A DNA stretch of 64,000 nucleotides from Corynebacterium atrinae (GTDB lineage: Bacteria > Actinomycetota > Actinomycetes > Mycobacteriales > Mycobacteriaceae), in the NCBI RefSeq assembly GCF_030408455.1, contig NZ_CP046977.1:868001-932000 (forward strand), read 5' to 3'. Under the pieces are notes generated by a model. That model made no database searches, was not told the origin of the DNA, and saw nothing but the letters and a program-made list of their open reading frames with translations. A program made the position numbers and the translations under genes. Below, one piece after another: positions 1-8,542 of this stretch. The first letter of the stretch is position 1, and every line of letters starts with the position of its first letter.

Positions 1-140
1 ACGATGGTTTGCTCGAAGCCTTGGGCCTCGAACTCGTCCCAGGCGTGGGTGAGTTCGGAGAGCCACAGGCCGGTGGGATGGGACGGGTCGGATTCGTAGT
101 GGTCGACGTTGGTGACTACGTGGAGGATGCGCTTGGTCAT
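1..140 (-). CDS. DJ-1/PfpI family protein, 3' end cut by window
   Basis: The first 46 residues of a minus-strand gene that runs off the left edge. It opens with MTKRILHVVTNVDHY and continues into a segment ending GLWLSELTHAWDEF, the usual N-terminus of type 1 glutamine amidotransferase-like DJ-1/PfpI proteins (chaperone, glyoxalase or protease-like). The catalytic Cys would lie outside the window. The ATG at 138-140 follows an AGGAG ribosome site, 9 bases after the TetR gene stops, so the two are probably cotranscribed. The family is recognised from the N-terminus only. Confidence 0.6.
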   Translation of the reverse strand, partial: MTKRILHVVTNVDHYESDPSHPTGLWLSELTHAWDEFEAQGFEQTI

Positions 141-149
141 GGTGTGCTC

Positions 150-722
150 CTAGGTGAGGATGGCGGCGAACGATGTGCGGACGCGGGCGTCGATAGTCGT
201 GGGGTCGTGGTTGTCGAGTTTCCCATCAAGATGGAGAAACGCCAGCCCGTGGGCCAGCGCCCACGCCGCAGTGGCCAGGGCGGGCGCATCCGAGTCGGGG
301 AAGTCGGCGGCGACTGCGCTGGTCAGGAGATCATTGAGGGCTCCCGCAGCGCGGACCCGTTCGTCATCGCGATCGTCGCACTCGCGGCCGAACATGAGCT
401 TGAAGCGGGCCGGATGGGCGAGGGCGAATCGGACGTAGATGACGCCGAACTCCGCGAGATCAGTCGGATCGGATGGGGGAGTGGGCAATGAAGCCAGCTG
501 CGCCCGAAGGTCCTGGAAACCCTCGAGGGCGACGGCCGATTCGAGGGCCTCCCGGTCATCGAAGTGCCGGTAGGGTGCGGCGTTGGACACGCCGGCCCGC
601 TTGGCCAGCGCCCGCATGGAGAAGTTTTCCCCGGACTCGAGCATGTCTGCGGCGTGGCCCAACAGCGCCGCCCGCAGGTCACCGTGGTGATACGCGGACT
701 TGGGTTCCGTCGCCATATCCAT
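150..722 (-). CDS. TetR/AcrR family transcriptional regulator
   Basis: DNA-binding repressor of the TetR type, about 190 residues. The N-terminal helix-turn-helix reads AKRAGVSNAAPYRHF, followed by a helical ligand-binding domain of the WHG/TetR_C_33 style. The frame stays open to 815, overlapping the end of the oxidoreductase gene. I chose the ATG at 722 because GGAAAG lies five bases before it and the HTH then starts at a normal distance; 770 and 815 are alternatives. It lies between an Old Yellow Enzyme and a DJ-1 gene in one direction, so it probably controls this set in response to an electrophile or drug-like ligand (inference). Confidence 0.85.
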   Translation of the reverse strand: MDMATEPKSAYHHGDLRAALLGHAADMLESGENFSMRALAKRAGVSNAAPYRHFDDREALESAVALEGFQDLRAQLASLPTPPSDPTDLAEFGVIYVRFALAHPARFKLMFGRECDDRDDERVRAAGALNDLLTSAVAADFPDSDAPALATAAWALAHGLAFLHLDGKLDNHDPTTIDARVRTSFAAILT

Positions 723-793
723 CTGCACTTTCCGCGCCCGAGGGGGTGCCGCTGAGTTGATTGCATTCATGGTAGCCGTGCATGGGAGCGGGT

Positions 794-2044
794 TCAGGGG
801 CGCGCGGCAAGCCAACGGCGGTAGCGGCGCAGCGCCAGTTTCTGCCGTACCTGATCGGCGGCGAACATCAGCAAAGGATTGGCGTCGGGGCGCGTGGGCT
901 TGCCGGCACCCACCCGTCGCAGCTGGGTGCGGATGCGGGCCATCGACATGGCCGAGGCGATGGCCTTGTCCTTGGCATTAATCGGGGCCAGCGTCACCTT
1001 TGCCTCAGCGTCGTGCTGCCACTTCTTCGGCAGGCCCGGGTCGACGGCCAGCGCCGAGCCCATGCCGACGACCGCGACGCCCTCGGCGAGGACTTGCTCC
1101 GCGACCGCCAAACGCGTGATACCTCCCGTGAGGATGAGAGGAAGGGGGCTCGTCGCCGCCAGCTCCGTGGCCAGCTCGAGGAAATAGGCCTCTCGGGCGA
1201 GCGTGCGCTCATCGGCGGAGGAGCCGGTCATCGCGGGGCTTTCGTAGCTGCCGCCGCTGAGCTCGACGAGGTCAACTCCCAGCGGCGCCAGCATGTCGAT
1301 GACGCGCCGGGCATCATCTGCGTCGAAGCCTCCGCGCTGGAAATCAGCGGAATTGAGCTTGACGGCGACGGCGAATCCCGGGTCAACTGAGGCGCGGATG
1401 GCCCGCACGATCTCGAGGAGCAAGCGGGCACGATTGTCCAGCGAGCCGCCCCACTCGTCGGTGCGCATGTTGCTCAGCGGCGACAGGAATTGGGACAACA
1501 GGTACCCGTGGGCGGCGTGGACCTCCACGCCGTCGAAGCCGGCCTGCTCGGCCAGCGACGCCGTGGTGGCGAAGCGGTCGATGGTCTCCCGGATCTGGGC
1601 GGCGGTCATTTCGGTCGGCACGGCGAAACGTCGACTTTGCTTGCCGACGTCCACGCGCCGTGCCGAGGGTGCCCACGCCACGCCCGGCATGTCCGCCATG
1701 ACCTGGCGCCCGGGATGGTTGATCTGCATCCACACCCGCGCGCCGCCGGACTTGGCAGCCTCTGCCCAACGGCGGAAGGGTTCGAGCGGCTGGTCGCCGT
1801 CGAGCACGATCCCGGCCGGTCCAGTCAACGCGGCATCGTGGACCATGACGTTTCCGGTGATGAGCAGGCCCGTGCCGCCCTTGCTCCAGCGTCGGTACAA
1901 GGTGGTCAGCTCTTCGCCGGGCAGCTGGCCCGGGGCGGCCATGTTCTCCTCCATTGCGGCTTTGGCGATGCGGTTGGGCAGCGTCGCGCCGTTGGCGAGG
2001 GTGAGGGGTTCGAAGACGGGGGACGTAGTATGTAAACGGTGCAT
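794..2044 (-). CDS. NADH:flavin oxidoreductase, Old Yellow Enzyme family
   Basis: FMN-dependent ene-reductase or NADH oxidase, 416 residues, the normal length for a single-domain TIM-barrel OYE. Visible landmarks are the N-terminal PNRIAKAAMEE segment, QINHPGRQ around residue 110, and HAAHGYLLSQFLSP at about 176-189 carrying the His pair that binds substrate, then SNMRTDEWGGS. There is no second NAD/FAD domain as in 2,4-dienoyl-CoA reductase. The family reduces activated C=C bonds of electrophiles with NAD(P)H. The gene lies 32 bases downstream of the tocopherol-cyclase-like gene and overlaps the longest form of the TetR gene, suggesting one operon. Confidence 0.9.
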   Translation of the reverse strand: MHRLHTTSPVFEPLTLANGATLPNRIAKAAMEENMAAPGQLPGEELTTLYRRWSKGGTGLLITGNVMVHDAALTGPAGIVLDGDQPLEPFRRWAEAAKSGGARVWMQINHPGRQVMADMPGVAWAPSARRVDVGKQSRRFAVPTEMTAAQIRETIDRFATTASLAEQAGFDGVEVHAAHGYLLSQFLSPLSNMRTDEWGGSLDNRARLLLEIVRAIRASVDPGFAVAVKLNSADFQRGGFDADDARRVIDMLAPLGVDLVELSGGSYESPAMTGSSADERTLAREAYFLELATELAATSPLPLILTGGITRLAVAEQVLAEGVAVVGMGSALAVDPGLPKKWQHDAEAKVTLAPINAKDKAIASAMSMARIRTQLRRVGAGKPTRPDANPLLMFAADQVRQKLALRRYRRWLAARP

Positions 2045-2076
2045 ACATGGGAGGGTAGCGAGCTAAGTTAACGGTG

Positions 2077-3132
2077 TCAACATTGCGGTGGCGCGTGCGT
2101 CAAACCCTCGTCAAGCCCACGACGTCGCAATTCCGCGCGGGCCCGATCCAAGCCGCCATGCTCAAGGGCAGCGAGCTCGGTCGTGCCCGTCCACACATGC
2201 TTGCCGAACCTAGAAACAGTCACAGTGAGATCGCCGCCGAGATGTTCCAAGTCGCCCGGGGTATTCCGATGCTCACTGGGCAGCGGAACCGGCAACACGA
2301 AGGCCTGGTCCAAGGGTGCTGAGGCCGACACCTCGATGCGCCACCCGAAACCGCGACCCGACAGATGCCATTCCTCGTCGGATGTTGTCGTGGCGACCGG
2401 ACTGATGGCGGGATCGCCGAGTCGGATGACGCGGCCGTCGGGAAGCATGACCACCAGTGCTGTCACCTCGACCGTGAGGGGGCCCGAGGTGACCACACCT
2501 CCGGCGAAGGCCACCGACGCGGCGGGCTCGGCGAAGCCCTGCGCCTGACCCCACCACCACGATTCGGGGAAGCCCTCGCGACCCCAGTTCTTCTCCGAGT
2601 ACACTTGGGCGCCATCGAATTCCCAGGTCTCACCGCCGATTCTCGCCACACCCGATGCGCGTCCGCCTGGCAACCATGGGTGCCAATACTGATTGAGTGC
2701 GGGGATCGTTTGGAAGATGCTGGAGCCGCCGAGCATGCGATGCGGCCACGGGGCGAGATCGTGGAAAGTCACGTCGAGTTGAGCGTCTTCGCCCAGGTTG
2801 ACGTGCAATTCTCGGTCGTTGCCGTCGAATGCCGGCCTGGTGCGACTCGCGTTGGAAAAACCGCCACGGACTCCCAGCCCATCGGGATCGGTCCACGCTC
2901 CATCGAGGGCCTCAGTGCGAACAAAGCCGGTCGGCCACGATGCCAGACCAATTGTCGACCAAGAGCCTTCCGGTCCCTCGTTTGCGCCGCACAGCGCGAT
3001 GACCACGCGGCCAGTATCGGGATCGGTGATTCGCCAGAAGTAGCCCTCCATCGCCACCCCACGGTGGGCGCGACGGGGATCGCCGAAGAGCGGGTCGGCT
3101 CCGGTGGAGCGGTATTTGCCTATTAGGGACAT
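2077..3132 (-). CDS. tocopherol cyclase family protein
   Basis: About 350 residues resembling the tocopherol cyclase family (PF14249), best seen in the central block YSEKNWGREGFPESWWWGQ and the N-terminal GDPRRAHRGVAMEGYFWR. In plants this family closes the chromanol ring of vitamin E. Bacterial members are mostly uncharacterised and may act on other prenyl-lipids, so only the fold is claimed. Start taken at the ATG at 3132; a GTG at 3150 is also in frame. No signal peptide is evident. It is first in a minus-strand run with an ene-reductase and TetR regulator. Confidence 0.75.
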   Translation of the reverse strand: MSLIGKYRSTGADPLFGDPRRAHRGVAMEGYFWRITDPDTGRVVIALCGANEGPEGSWSTIGLASWPTGFVRTEALDGAWTDPDGLGVRGGFSNASRTRPAFDGNDRELHVNLGEDAQLDVTFHDLAPWPHRMLGGSSIFQTIPALNQYWHPWLPGGRASGVARIGGETWEFDGAQVYSEKNWGREGFPESWWWGQAQGFAEPAASVAFAGGVVTSGPLTVEVTALVVMLPDGRVIRLGDPAISPVATTTSDEEWHLSGRGFGWRIEVSASAPLDQAFVLPVPLPSEHRNTPGDLEHLGGDLTVTVSRFGKHVWTGTTELAALEHGGLDRARAELRRRGLDEGLTHAPPQC

Positions 3133-3225
3133 GCCGCAAGTGAACCACAAACATGTCGGTGCGGAAGCAAGGAATTCGAAAGCACTGGAAAAGTCGGTCT
3201 CACACAGTATGTGCAGGTACGAACT

Positions 3226-3657
3226 CTAAGCGCCGTCAGCGATGGTCGGGATTTTCAATGACCTCAATAGGACCACTACTCTATCGCGAATTTCGTCACG
3301 GATCGGACGTACTGCCGCGACTCCCATTCCCGCTGGATCTTCGAGGAGCCAGTCTTCGAAGCGTTTGCCAGGAAAGTATGGGCAGGCATCTCCGCATCCC
3401 ATGGTGATTACGACGTCCGAAGATTGGACAGTTTCATTGGTAAGCAACTTGGGTTGGGAAGCACTAATGTCGATCCCTACTTCAGCCATTGCTTGGACTG
3501 CGGCGGGATTTACAGTGTCGGCAGGGGCCGAACCGGCGGAACGAACTTCCACAGCTTGACCTGCAAGGTGGCTGAGCCAGGCCTGGGCCATCTGCGAGCG
3601 GCCAGCGTTGTGGACGCAGACGAAAAGTACGGAAGGGCGGGGCGATTCTTCAAGCAT
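3226..3657 (-). CDS. arsC: arsenate reductase, low-molecular-weight phosphatase type
   Basis: Cytoplasmic arsenate reductase, 143 residues. The P-loop CVHNAGRS (C-x5-R, Cys14 to Arg20) opens the protein after a short beta strand, and EDPAG at about 106-110 supplies the DP acid motif. Additional cysteines lie at 88 and 92. Corynebacterial members of this family use mycothiol and mycoredoxin rather than an intramolecular Cys triad; that mechanism is inferred from the family. ATG preceded by AAAAGGAC. It follows acr3 by 96 bases on the same strand, so arsenate is reduced to arsenite for export by Acr3. Confidence 0.9.
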   Translation of the reverse strand: MLEESPRPSVLFVCVHNAGRSQMAQAWLSHLAGQAVEVRSAGSAPADTVNPAAVQAMAEVGIDISASQPKLLTNETVQSSDVVITMGCGDACPYFPGKRFEDWLLEDPAGMGVAAVRPIRDEIRDRVVVLLRSLKIPTIADGA

Positions 3658-3753
3658 GGATAGTCCTTTTCAATGAGGGGTGTAGTGGTAATGGGCCGCG
3701 ACCGCGAAGACTTGTCGCGTTGTCCGCCAAGATCTGATGAGCTTGCGCTGTAT

Positions 3754-4845
3754 TTAGCTGTCCAGCCGCTTTGAGGGTTTGATCGGAAATCGGTCGCGAA
3801 GGGCGAGTGATACGTAGACAAGAGCGACGAGAACAGGAACTTCAATTAGCGGTCCGACGACCCCCGCCAAAGCTTGCCCAGATGTAACCCCAAACGTCGC
3901 GATGGCTACGGCAATCGCAAGCTCGAAGTTGTTACCTGCTGCAGTGAAAGCGAGGGTTGTCGTCCGTTCGTAGGACAGGTTCAAGGCCCTGCCTAGCAAG
4001 TACCCGCCGCCCCACATCACAGCAAAATAGATGAGTAGGGGTATTGCGATACGGGCTACGTCGAAAGGCTTGCTGGTGATCTGGTCCCCTTGAAGGGCGA
4101 AGAGAATGACGATGGTAAACAACAGTCCTAGCAGCGCAAATGGCGATATTCGAGGTAGGAATCTGTCTTCGTACCAAACTCGTCCCTTGGTCGCCTCTCC
4201 GATTCGGCGCGAAAAGTAGCCAGCGAGAAGGGGGACCCCTAAGAAAATCAATACGGACACCGCAATCTCTTGGAAAGAGACATCGAGCACGGTTTGCTGG
4301 AGACCCAACCACCCTGGCAGCACCGAAAGGTAAAACCATCCGAGAGTGGCGAATGCGATGATCTGGAAAACTGAATTGATGGCGACTAGGACGGCTGCTG
4401 CTTCACGGTCGCCGCACGCGAGGTCATTCCAGATGATGACCATGGCGATACACCGCGCAAGGCCGACAATAATCAACCCTGTCTGATACTCAGGCAAGTC
4501 GGGGAGGAACGTCCATGCAAGCGTGAACATCAGTGCGGGGCCCACTAACCAGTTGAGGATAATGGAGCTGAAGATCATCCGCCGGTCGCTCGTCACTGTG
4601 CCGATCTTGTCGTACCGGACTTTTGCCAATGGTGGATACATCATCACGAGTAGGCCTATTGCGATCGGCAGAGAAACACCGTGAATCTGTACAGCATCTA
4701 AGGCGGTATCGAGCCCTGGGATGTTTCGGCCCAGCAGTAGTCCGAGCCCCATTGCTGCCCCGATCCACACTGGTAGAAAGCGATCAAGGGACGACATTTT
4801 GACCACTACGTCCACTGTTGGTGATTTTTGCGAAGGGATGTTCAC
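3754..4845 (-). CDS. acr3: ACR3-family arsenite efflux transporter
   Basis: Inner-membrane arsenite(III) exporter, 363 residues with about ten hydrophobic segments. The sequence PLAKVRYDKIG followed by the SSIILNWLVGPALMF and GLARCIAMVIIWNDLA blocks is typical of ACR3, including the conserved Cys in the ARC segment. The GTG at 4845 follows ACGAGG; the ATG at 4797 (MSSLDRF) is an alternative without an obvious ribosome site. Divergent from arsR across 269 bases and upstream of arsC. Confidence 0.92.
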   Translation of the reverse strand: MNIPSQKSPTVDVVVKMSSLDRFLPVWIGAAMGLGLLLGRNIPGLDTALDAVQIHGVSLPIAIGLLVMMYPPLAKVRYDKIGTVTSDRRMIFSSIILNWLVGPALMFTLAWTFLPDLPEYQTGLIIVGLARCIAMVIIWNDLACGDREAAAVLVAINSVFQIIAFATLGWFYLSVLPGWLGLQQTVLDVSFQEIAVSVLIFLGVPLLAGYFSRRIGEATKGRVWYEDRFLPRISPFALLGLLFTIVILFALQGDQITSKPFDVARIAIPLLIYFAVMWGGGYLLGRALNLSYERTTTLAFTAAGNNFELAIAVAIATFGVTSGQALAGVVGPLIEVPVLVALVYVSLALRDRFPIKPSKRLDS

Positions 4846-5051
4846 GGACGTACCTCGTTAAGATTTCTCTTCTTTAAGTGGAAGGAATTGGAAATTGATT
4901 GCAAGAACCCACTCGATGGAAGGGTGGCGAAGTGGCTGCTGCTAAATCGGAAGGTGTGTTTGGGGTAGAGCTCCGACCTGCGTCGAGTTGACGCCCATCG
5001 AGGGTGATCTGCCCTAGGCCCACGGCAGTGTCCTTCCGGTCCTTCCGAAAA

Positions 5052-5073
5052 CATATCGATAAGAGTCGATATG
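5052..5073. promoter_or_regulatory. probable ArsR operator dyad
   Basis: A perfect 8-bp inverted repeat CATATCGA-(6)-TCGATATG lies between acr3 and arsR, 42 bases upstream of the arsR start. Half-sites recur as TCGATATG at 5092-5099 and TCAATATG at 5103-5110. ArsR-family repressors bind such AT-centred dyads and leave on arsenite binding. Its position between divergent genes fits joint control; binding itself is inferred. Confidence 0.65.
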
Positions 5074-5114
5074 GAAACTATGACATCCACATCGATATGT
5101 GTCAATATGAGTGC

Positions 5115-5471
5115 ATGACGACAGCTGCACACGCACAGGATTCACTTGAGCTAGCTCTGGACCGGTGCTGCGCCCCCGGGGGAAATCCCCCGGTCACCCG
5201 TGAGGATGCTGAAGTCATTTCTCGGTTGTTCAAGGCCATCGCTGATCCAATTCGCCTGCAGATACTCGGCCTTGTTCGTAGCTCGCCCGATCAAGAAATT
5301 TGCGCTTGTGAATTGCCGGAGCCGCTGGGCATTACCCAGCCCACTGTGAGCCATCATCTCAAGATCCTCGTAGAGGCTGACCTCCTTGCTCGTGAGCGTC
5401 GTGGTCAGTGGGCGTGGTTTAGGCTTGTGCCAGAGACACTCTCCATCGCGCGGCGAGCGCTGGAGTTTTGA
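5115..5471 (+). CDS. arsR: ArsR-family arsenic-responsive repressor
   Basis: Winged-helix metalloregulator of 118 residues. Core reads ADPIRLQILGLV, then ITQPTVSHHLKIL as the recognition helix, then a wing ending RRGQWAWFRL. Cysteines at the N-terminus (RCCAPGG) and in EICACELPE are candidate As(III) ligands, a layout seen in actinobacterial ArsR proteins. The ATG at 5115 is chosen because the homologous region begins right after it; upstream ATG codons in the same frame lie inside the operator region. Divergent from acr3-arsC. Confidence 0.9.
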   Translation: MTTAAHAQDSLELALDRCCAPGGNPPVTREDAEVISRLFKAIADPIRLQILGLVRSSPDQEICACELPEPLGITQPTVSHHLKILVEADLLARERRGQWAWFRLVPETLSIARRALEF

Positions 5472-5586
5472 GGCTTTCAAGAGTCCAACTTCAACGAGTG
5501 CACGTCGCCATCCATTTGGCGTCAGCTCACAGGCTAAACCCAAAACGCACCTTGGCTCTATTGGTGTTCAAGAGAGGAACCTCAAG

Positions 5587-6120
5587 ATGGGTAAAGGCAC
5601 TCAAAGCTATTACGACGGTCGGGAACATGAAGCAAGTCAGCCATCGGCAAGCGCAGAGGAAGAACGCGACGTACTCCTGGCTTTCCTGACCGAACATCGG
5701 CGGCTGCTCCGGGAGACCGTCCTACAGCTTAACGACGAGGAGGCTCGACGTCGCCTCGTGCCCTCCTTGACCACTCCAATGGGGCTTCTCAAGCACGCGG
5801 CCTTCGTCGAGAATGTGTGGTTTGTGTGCCGTTTCGGCGGGAAAACGCGCGCCGAGATGGGCGTCCCCGAGACGATCGATGAGAGCTTTATGTTGGAACC
5901 CGACGGCACCCTTGCAGATCTTGCCGCAGAACACGAGAAGGCAATTGCCGCCGCCGACCAGGTCATCAGCCACCTGAGCCTGGATGACCACTGTACCCAT
6001 CCGACCATGGGCGAGCTCTCCCTCCGGTGGGTGCTTACTCACTGCATCCGCGAGCTAGCTCAACACGCAGGCCACGCGGACATCCTCGTCGAGCAGATCG
6101 TGGCTCAGCGGTCCGCCTGA
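5587..6120 (+). CDS. DinB/DUF664 family protein
   Basis: About 177 residues of the DinB-like four-helix bundle superfamily (DUF664). It shows LKHAAFVENVWF near residue 70 and a C-terminal CIRELAQHAGHADILVEQI; the His residues in these helices are the usual metal ligands of the fold. In actinobacteria this superfamily includes mycothiol-dependent enzymes, so a thiol-transferase role is possible but not shown. ATG at 5587 follows GAGGAAC. It overlaps the end of the convergent gene at 6105 by 16 bases. Confidence 0.8.
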   Translation: MGKGTQSYYDGREHEASQPSASAEEERDVLLAFLTEHRRLLRETVLQLNDEEARRRLVPSLTTPMGLLKHAAFVENVWFVCRFGGKTRAEMGVPETIDESFMLEPDGTLADLAAEHEKAIAAADQVISHLSLDDHCTHPTMGELSLRWVLTHCIRELAQHAGHADILVEQIVAQRSA

Positions 6121-6485
6121 TCAGAGGTGTGGGGGAGTTCGGTCCATGTGGCTACGACGTCGGCATCGGATGACTCGGCCACGGTGCGCAGCTCCTCCGC
6201 GTAGTGGGCAATCGAGTCAAACGCATCCTGACCGTGCGAACAGACCCACGCGGTCACGTGCTCGGTGGATACTCGAACTGGCGCAGGGAAGAAACAGCCC
6301 CCATCGAAGGCGATACCACTGTCGTCCTTTTCCATTGCTTCCCACCACTGGCTGACTGCCAGCCACAGTTGGTCGCCGAGGTCGTAGGAGTGGAAGTCGG
6401 CCTGCAGCTTCACCAGGGACGTTTCCGTCCACGGCGTCGGGCCCAGCTTGGACCAGTCGTAGTTCAGTTCATAATGAGTAGCCAT
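6105..6485 (-). CDS. hypothetical protein
   Basis: About 126 residues, acidic and aromatic-rich, with no signal peptide or membrane segment. I recognise no family. Coding is supported by high-GC codon bias and by being open over the whole length. Start at the ATG at 6485 (MATHYELNYDW); a GTG at 6497 is in frame. Convergent with the DinB gene, with a short 3' overlap. Confidence 0.6.
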   Translation of the reverse strand: MATHYELNYDWSKLGPTPWTETSLVKLQADFHSYDLGDQLWLAVSQWWEAMEKDDSGIAFDGGCFFPAPVRVSTEHVTAWVCSHGQDAFDSIAHYAEELRTVAESSDADVVATWTELPHTSDQADR

Positions 6486-6572
6486 GTCTTCGACCATAGG
6501 GCAGCTATCGGCAACGATGTTCGATCTATCGAATAGTCCGAGGGACTTGGTAGCGGTTCCCCAGGAGAGGGA

Positions 6573-7016
6573 TCACTCGAAAGTGGGTCGACGCCTCGCG
6601 GCTTTGATGTCGGATCGGTGCTTCTTCGTTGCTAATCGACGCCGCACTGATCCCCGCGTCGGCTTCGTCCTTCGCCGGGTCGGCGGTTGCGGTGCCAGTG
6701 CCTGGCGCAATAACGCGGCCATCCGCTCCCGGGCTTCCGCCCGGTTGCGGATCTGAGACCGCTGCGTGGTGACGGAGACGGTAAGTACGGTTCCGCTGGT
6801 CCGATTTTCGAGATTGCGCAAGGCCCGTCGGCGTTGAGCATCGGTCAAGAAGCTGTTGGTGGCGAGATCGATCGATAGTTGAACCTTGCTGTCGGTGGTG
6901 TTGACACCCTGGCCACCAGGACCCGAAGACCGGGCGAAACGCTCATTGAGATCCGCCGCTGGAATGACCAGGCCCTCGGGAACCCCGGGACCTGGTGCGA
7001 TCGGCAGATCTTTCAT
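6573..7016 (-). CDS. arfB: ribosome-rescue peptidyl-tRNA hydrolase ArfB/YaeJ
   Basis: Codon-independent release factor of about 147 residues. The catalytic GGQ lies in RSSGPGGQGVNTTDSKV near residue 35, and the C-terminal third is Arg/Lys-rich (KKHRSDIKAARRR). This matches ArfB, whose basic tail inserts in the empty mRNA channel of stalled ribosomes and hydrolyses peptidyl-tRNA. It lacks the stop-codon recognition domain of RF1/RF2. Start at ATG 7016 or GTG 7025. It lies 35 bases downstream of the YceI gene on the same strand. Confidence 0.92.
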   Translation of the reverse strand: MKDLPIAPGPGVPEGLVIPAADLNERFARSSGPGGQGVNTTDSKVQLSIDLATNSFLTDAQRRRALRNLENRTSGTVLTVSVTTQRSQIRNRAEARERMAALLRQALAPQPPTRRRTKPTRGSVRRRLATKKHRSDIKAARRRPTFE

Positions 7017-7051
7017 GTCAACCACTCTAGCTGCTGAAATGTCGGGAAAAT

Positions 7052-7747
7052 CTACTTCGCCAGGACGACAAGGAACTCCAAGGTCCCCGCATCTTCAACC
7101 GCGACGAATCCCAGGTTCGGTGCTTCGACACCGAAGTCGGACCAGGTGATGGGAACACTGCCTGCTGCGTTGATCTCACCGTTGACTACGGCTACTTGGA
7201 GCGTGGCGGAGGCCGGCTTAGTGATTCCGTTGATGGTCAAGTCGCCCTGGACCGTGACATCGATCGGGTCGCTACCCAAGCCTTCGAGGGAGGCGGGCTC
7301 AGTGATGGTGAAAACCGCGCTCGGGTTGACGGCGGTGTCGATGGCTTGGGTGCGGAAGTAGTTGTCTCGGCGATCTGAGTCGGTGGTCACGCTGGCCAGG
7401 TCGACGGTGATGCTGCCGGAGTTGAGGGTGTCATTGTCTACGGCGGCGTCGCCAGTGACGGTGTCGGTGCGGCCGACGACGGTGACGTCGGCGCCGTTGA
7501 GGACTTCGTTGACTCGGTATCCCGCATAGGAACCGGCACTGACGGTCCATGCCCCGTTGATATCTGTGACAGTAGCGGTGGTGGCCTCGGCCGAGCTGCT
7601 GGTGCTCAGGCTGGGAGCAGCGACGTCGCTGGATTCATTTGCCGCATAGATGCGAGGAATGATCAATGCCGCAGCAATGATGACGGCCACTACTGCCGCC
7701 GCGATGGCGATGATCTTTTTGGTCTTGCCGGAACTGTTGTCCGTCAT
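7052..7747 (-). CDS. YceI family protein with N-terminal membrane anchor
   Basis: 231 residues. A single hydrophobic helix at about 11-35 follows a KTKK basic stretch, then a Ser/Ala-rich linker to about residue 60, then the YceI beta-barrel domain beginning NGAWTVSAGSYAGYRVNE. YceI domains are lipocalin-like barrels that bind polyisoprenoid-type lipids. The anchor suggests an outward-facing membrane protein. ATG follows an AAGGAGATC ribosome site. Confidence 0.9.
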   Translation of the reverse strand: MTDNSSGKTKKIIAIAAAVVAVIIAAALIIPRIYAANESSDVAAPSLSTSSSAEATTATVTDINGAWTVSAGSYAGYRVNEVLNGADVTVVGRTDTVTGDAAVDNDTLNSGSITVDLASVTTDSDRRDNYFRTQAIDTAVNPSAVFTITEPASLEGLGSDPIDVTVQGDLTINGITKPASATLQVAVVNGEINAAGSVPITWSDFGVEAPNLGFVAVEDAGTLEFLVVLAK

Positions 7748-8041
7748 GGTGATCTCCTTGGTGATTTGAGGTACGAGCTAACGCTAGACCCTCATTGTGG
7801 ACATGTCACCATCATTGAATCACTTCTCAGGATTCTCCGGAGAAGCTCAAAAATTTGATCGCACGGGAGCTTATAGTCGCCCAACGGGACTATCCGCAGG
7901 TAGAATTTTTATTCTTTCGGTGTCAGCAAGGGGTCAGACGTGCCGAGCTGGAAGTGTTTGCTGCGGCTCGTGAATCCTCCCACATTCCTATGACGGGGCA
8001 TTGTACGGGCGTATCCACGTGTGAGGTGTGGGGCCGGGGAG

Positions 8042-8407
8042 CTAGGCGGGGGCGTCGTAAAGCTTCCTGGATGTGATGATGCTGGACATGTGTGCGTTGG
8101 CCCAGTCCTCGAGGATTTTGAGGGGCTCGCGCAGCGAATGCCCCTCGGGGGTGAGCTCGTATTCGACGCGCGGCGGGATTTCCGGATACTGCGTGCGCTT
8201 GACCAGGCCATCGCGTTCGAGGGCTCGAAGTGTTTGGGTGAGCATTTTCTGGGAGATGCCCTCAATGCGCCTGGTCAGCTCGCCGAAGCGCAGTGGGCCG
8301 TCGGACAGGGCGCCCACGACGAGAACGGTCCAGGTGTCTCCGATCTGGTCGAGCAGGCGACGGGTGGGGCAGTCGCGTTCATAGGGGTTCCAGTCTTCGG
8401 TGGTCAT
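8042..8407 (-). CDS. HxlR-family winged-helix regulator
   Basis: 121 residues. HxlR signature: an N-terminal Cys (RDCPTRRLLD) and GDTWTVLVVGALSDGPLRF, then ISQKMLTQTLRALERDGLV as recognition helix and wing, ending YELTPEGHSLREPL. Many HxlR proteins sense electrophiles or oxidants through the N-terminal Cys. It is divergent from the NAD(P)-binding oxidoreductase at 8543, the standard arrangement of an HxlR regulator and its target. Confidence 0.92.
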   Translation of the reverse strand: MTTEDWNPYERDCPTRRLLDQIGDTWTVLVVGALSDGPLRFGELTRRIEGISQKMLTQTLRALERDGLVKRTQYPEIPPRVEYELTPEGHSLREPLKILEDWANAHMSSIITSRKLYDAPA

Positions 8408-8481
8408 GGTGTGGCTTCCTCTCGGGCACGAAAGAGTTTCATACGCACTTTTTGGTACCTACTAGCTATCGCGTTGTTGGT

Positions 8482-8496
8482 TACTTATGGTAAGTG
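8482..8496. promoter_or_regulatory. candidate HxlR operator
   Basis: The stretch TTACTTATGGTAAGTGA holds ACTTA and TAAGT half-sites separated by three bases, between the divergent HxlR and oxidoreductase genes and about 50 bases before the latter. HxlR regulators typically bind short AT-rich dyads in this position. Only the symmetry and context support it. Confidence 0.4.
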
Positions 8497-8542
8497 ACGA
8501 GGGTTTCGGAAGGAAACCCCATGAACATGAAGGAGTAGGAAC

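Noticed and set aside
2028..2046. GTATG-N9-CATAC dyad at the Old Yellow Enzyme start as a TetR operator
   Set aside because: Only five perfect arm bases and it overlaps the start codon; too weak without comparison.
4842..5132. Minus-strand 96-residue frame in the ars intergenic region
   Set aside because: It overlaps the operator and arsR start, lacks codon bias and resembles no protein.
7833..7844. TTCTCCGGAGAA palindrome between HxlR and YceI genes
   Set aside because: Isolated 12-bp palindrome with no T run or second site.
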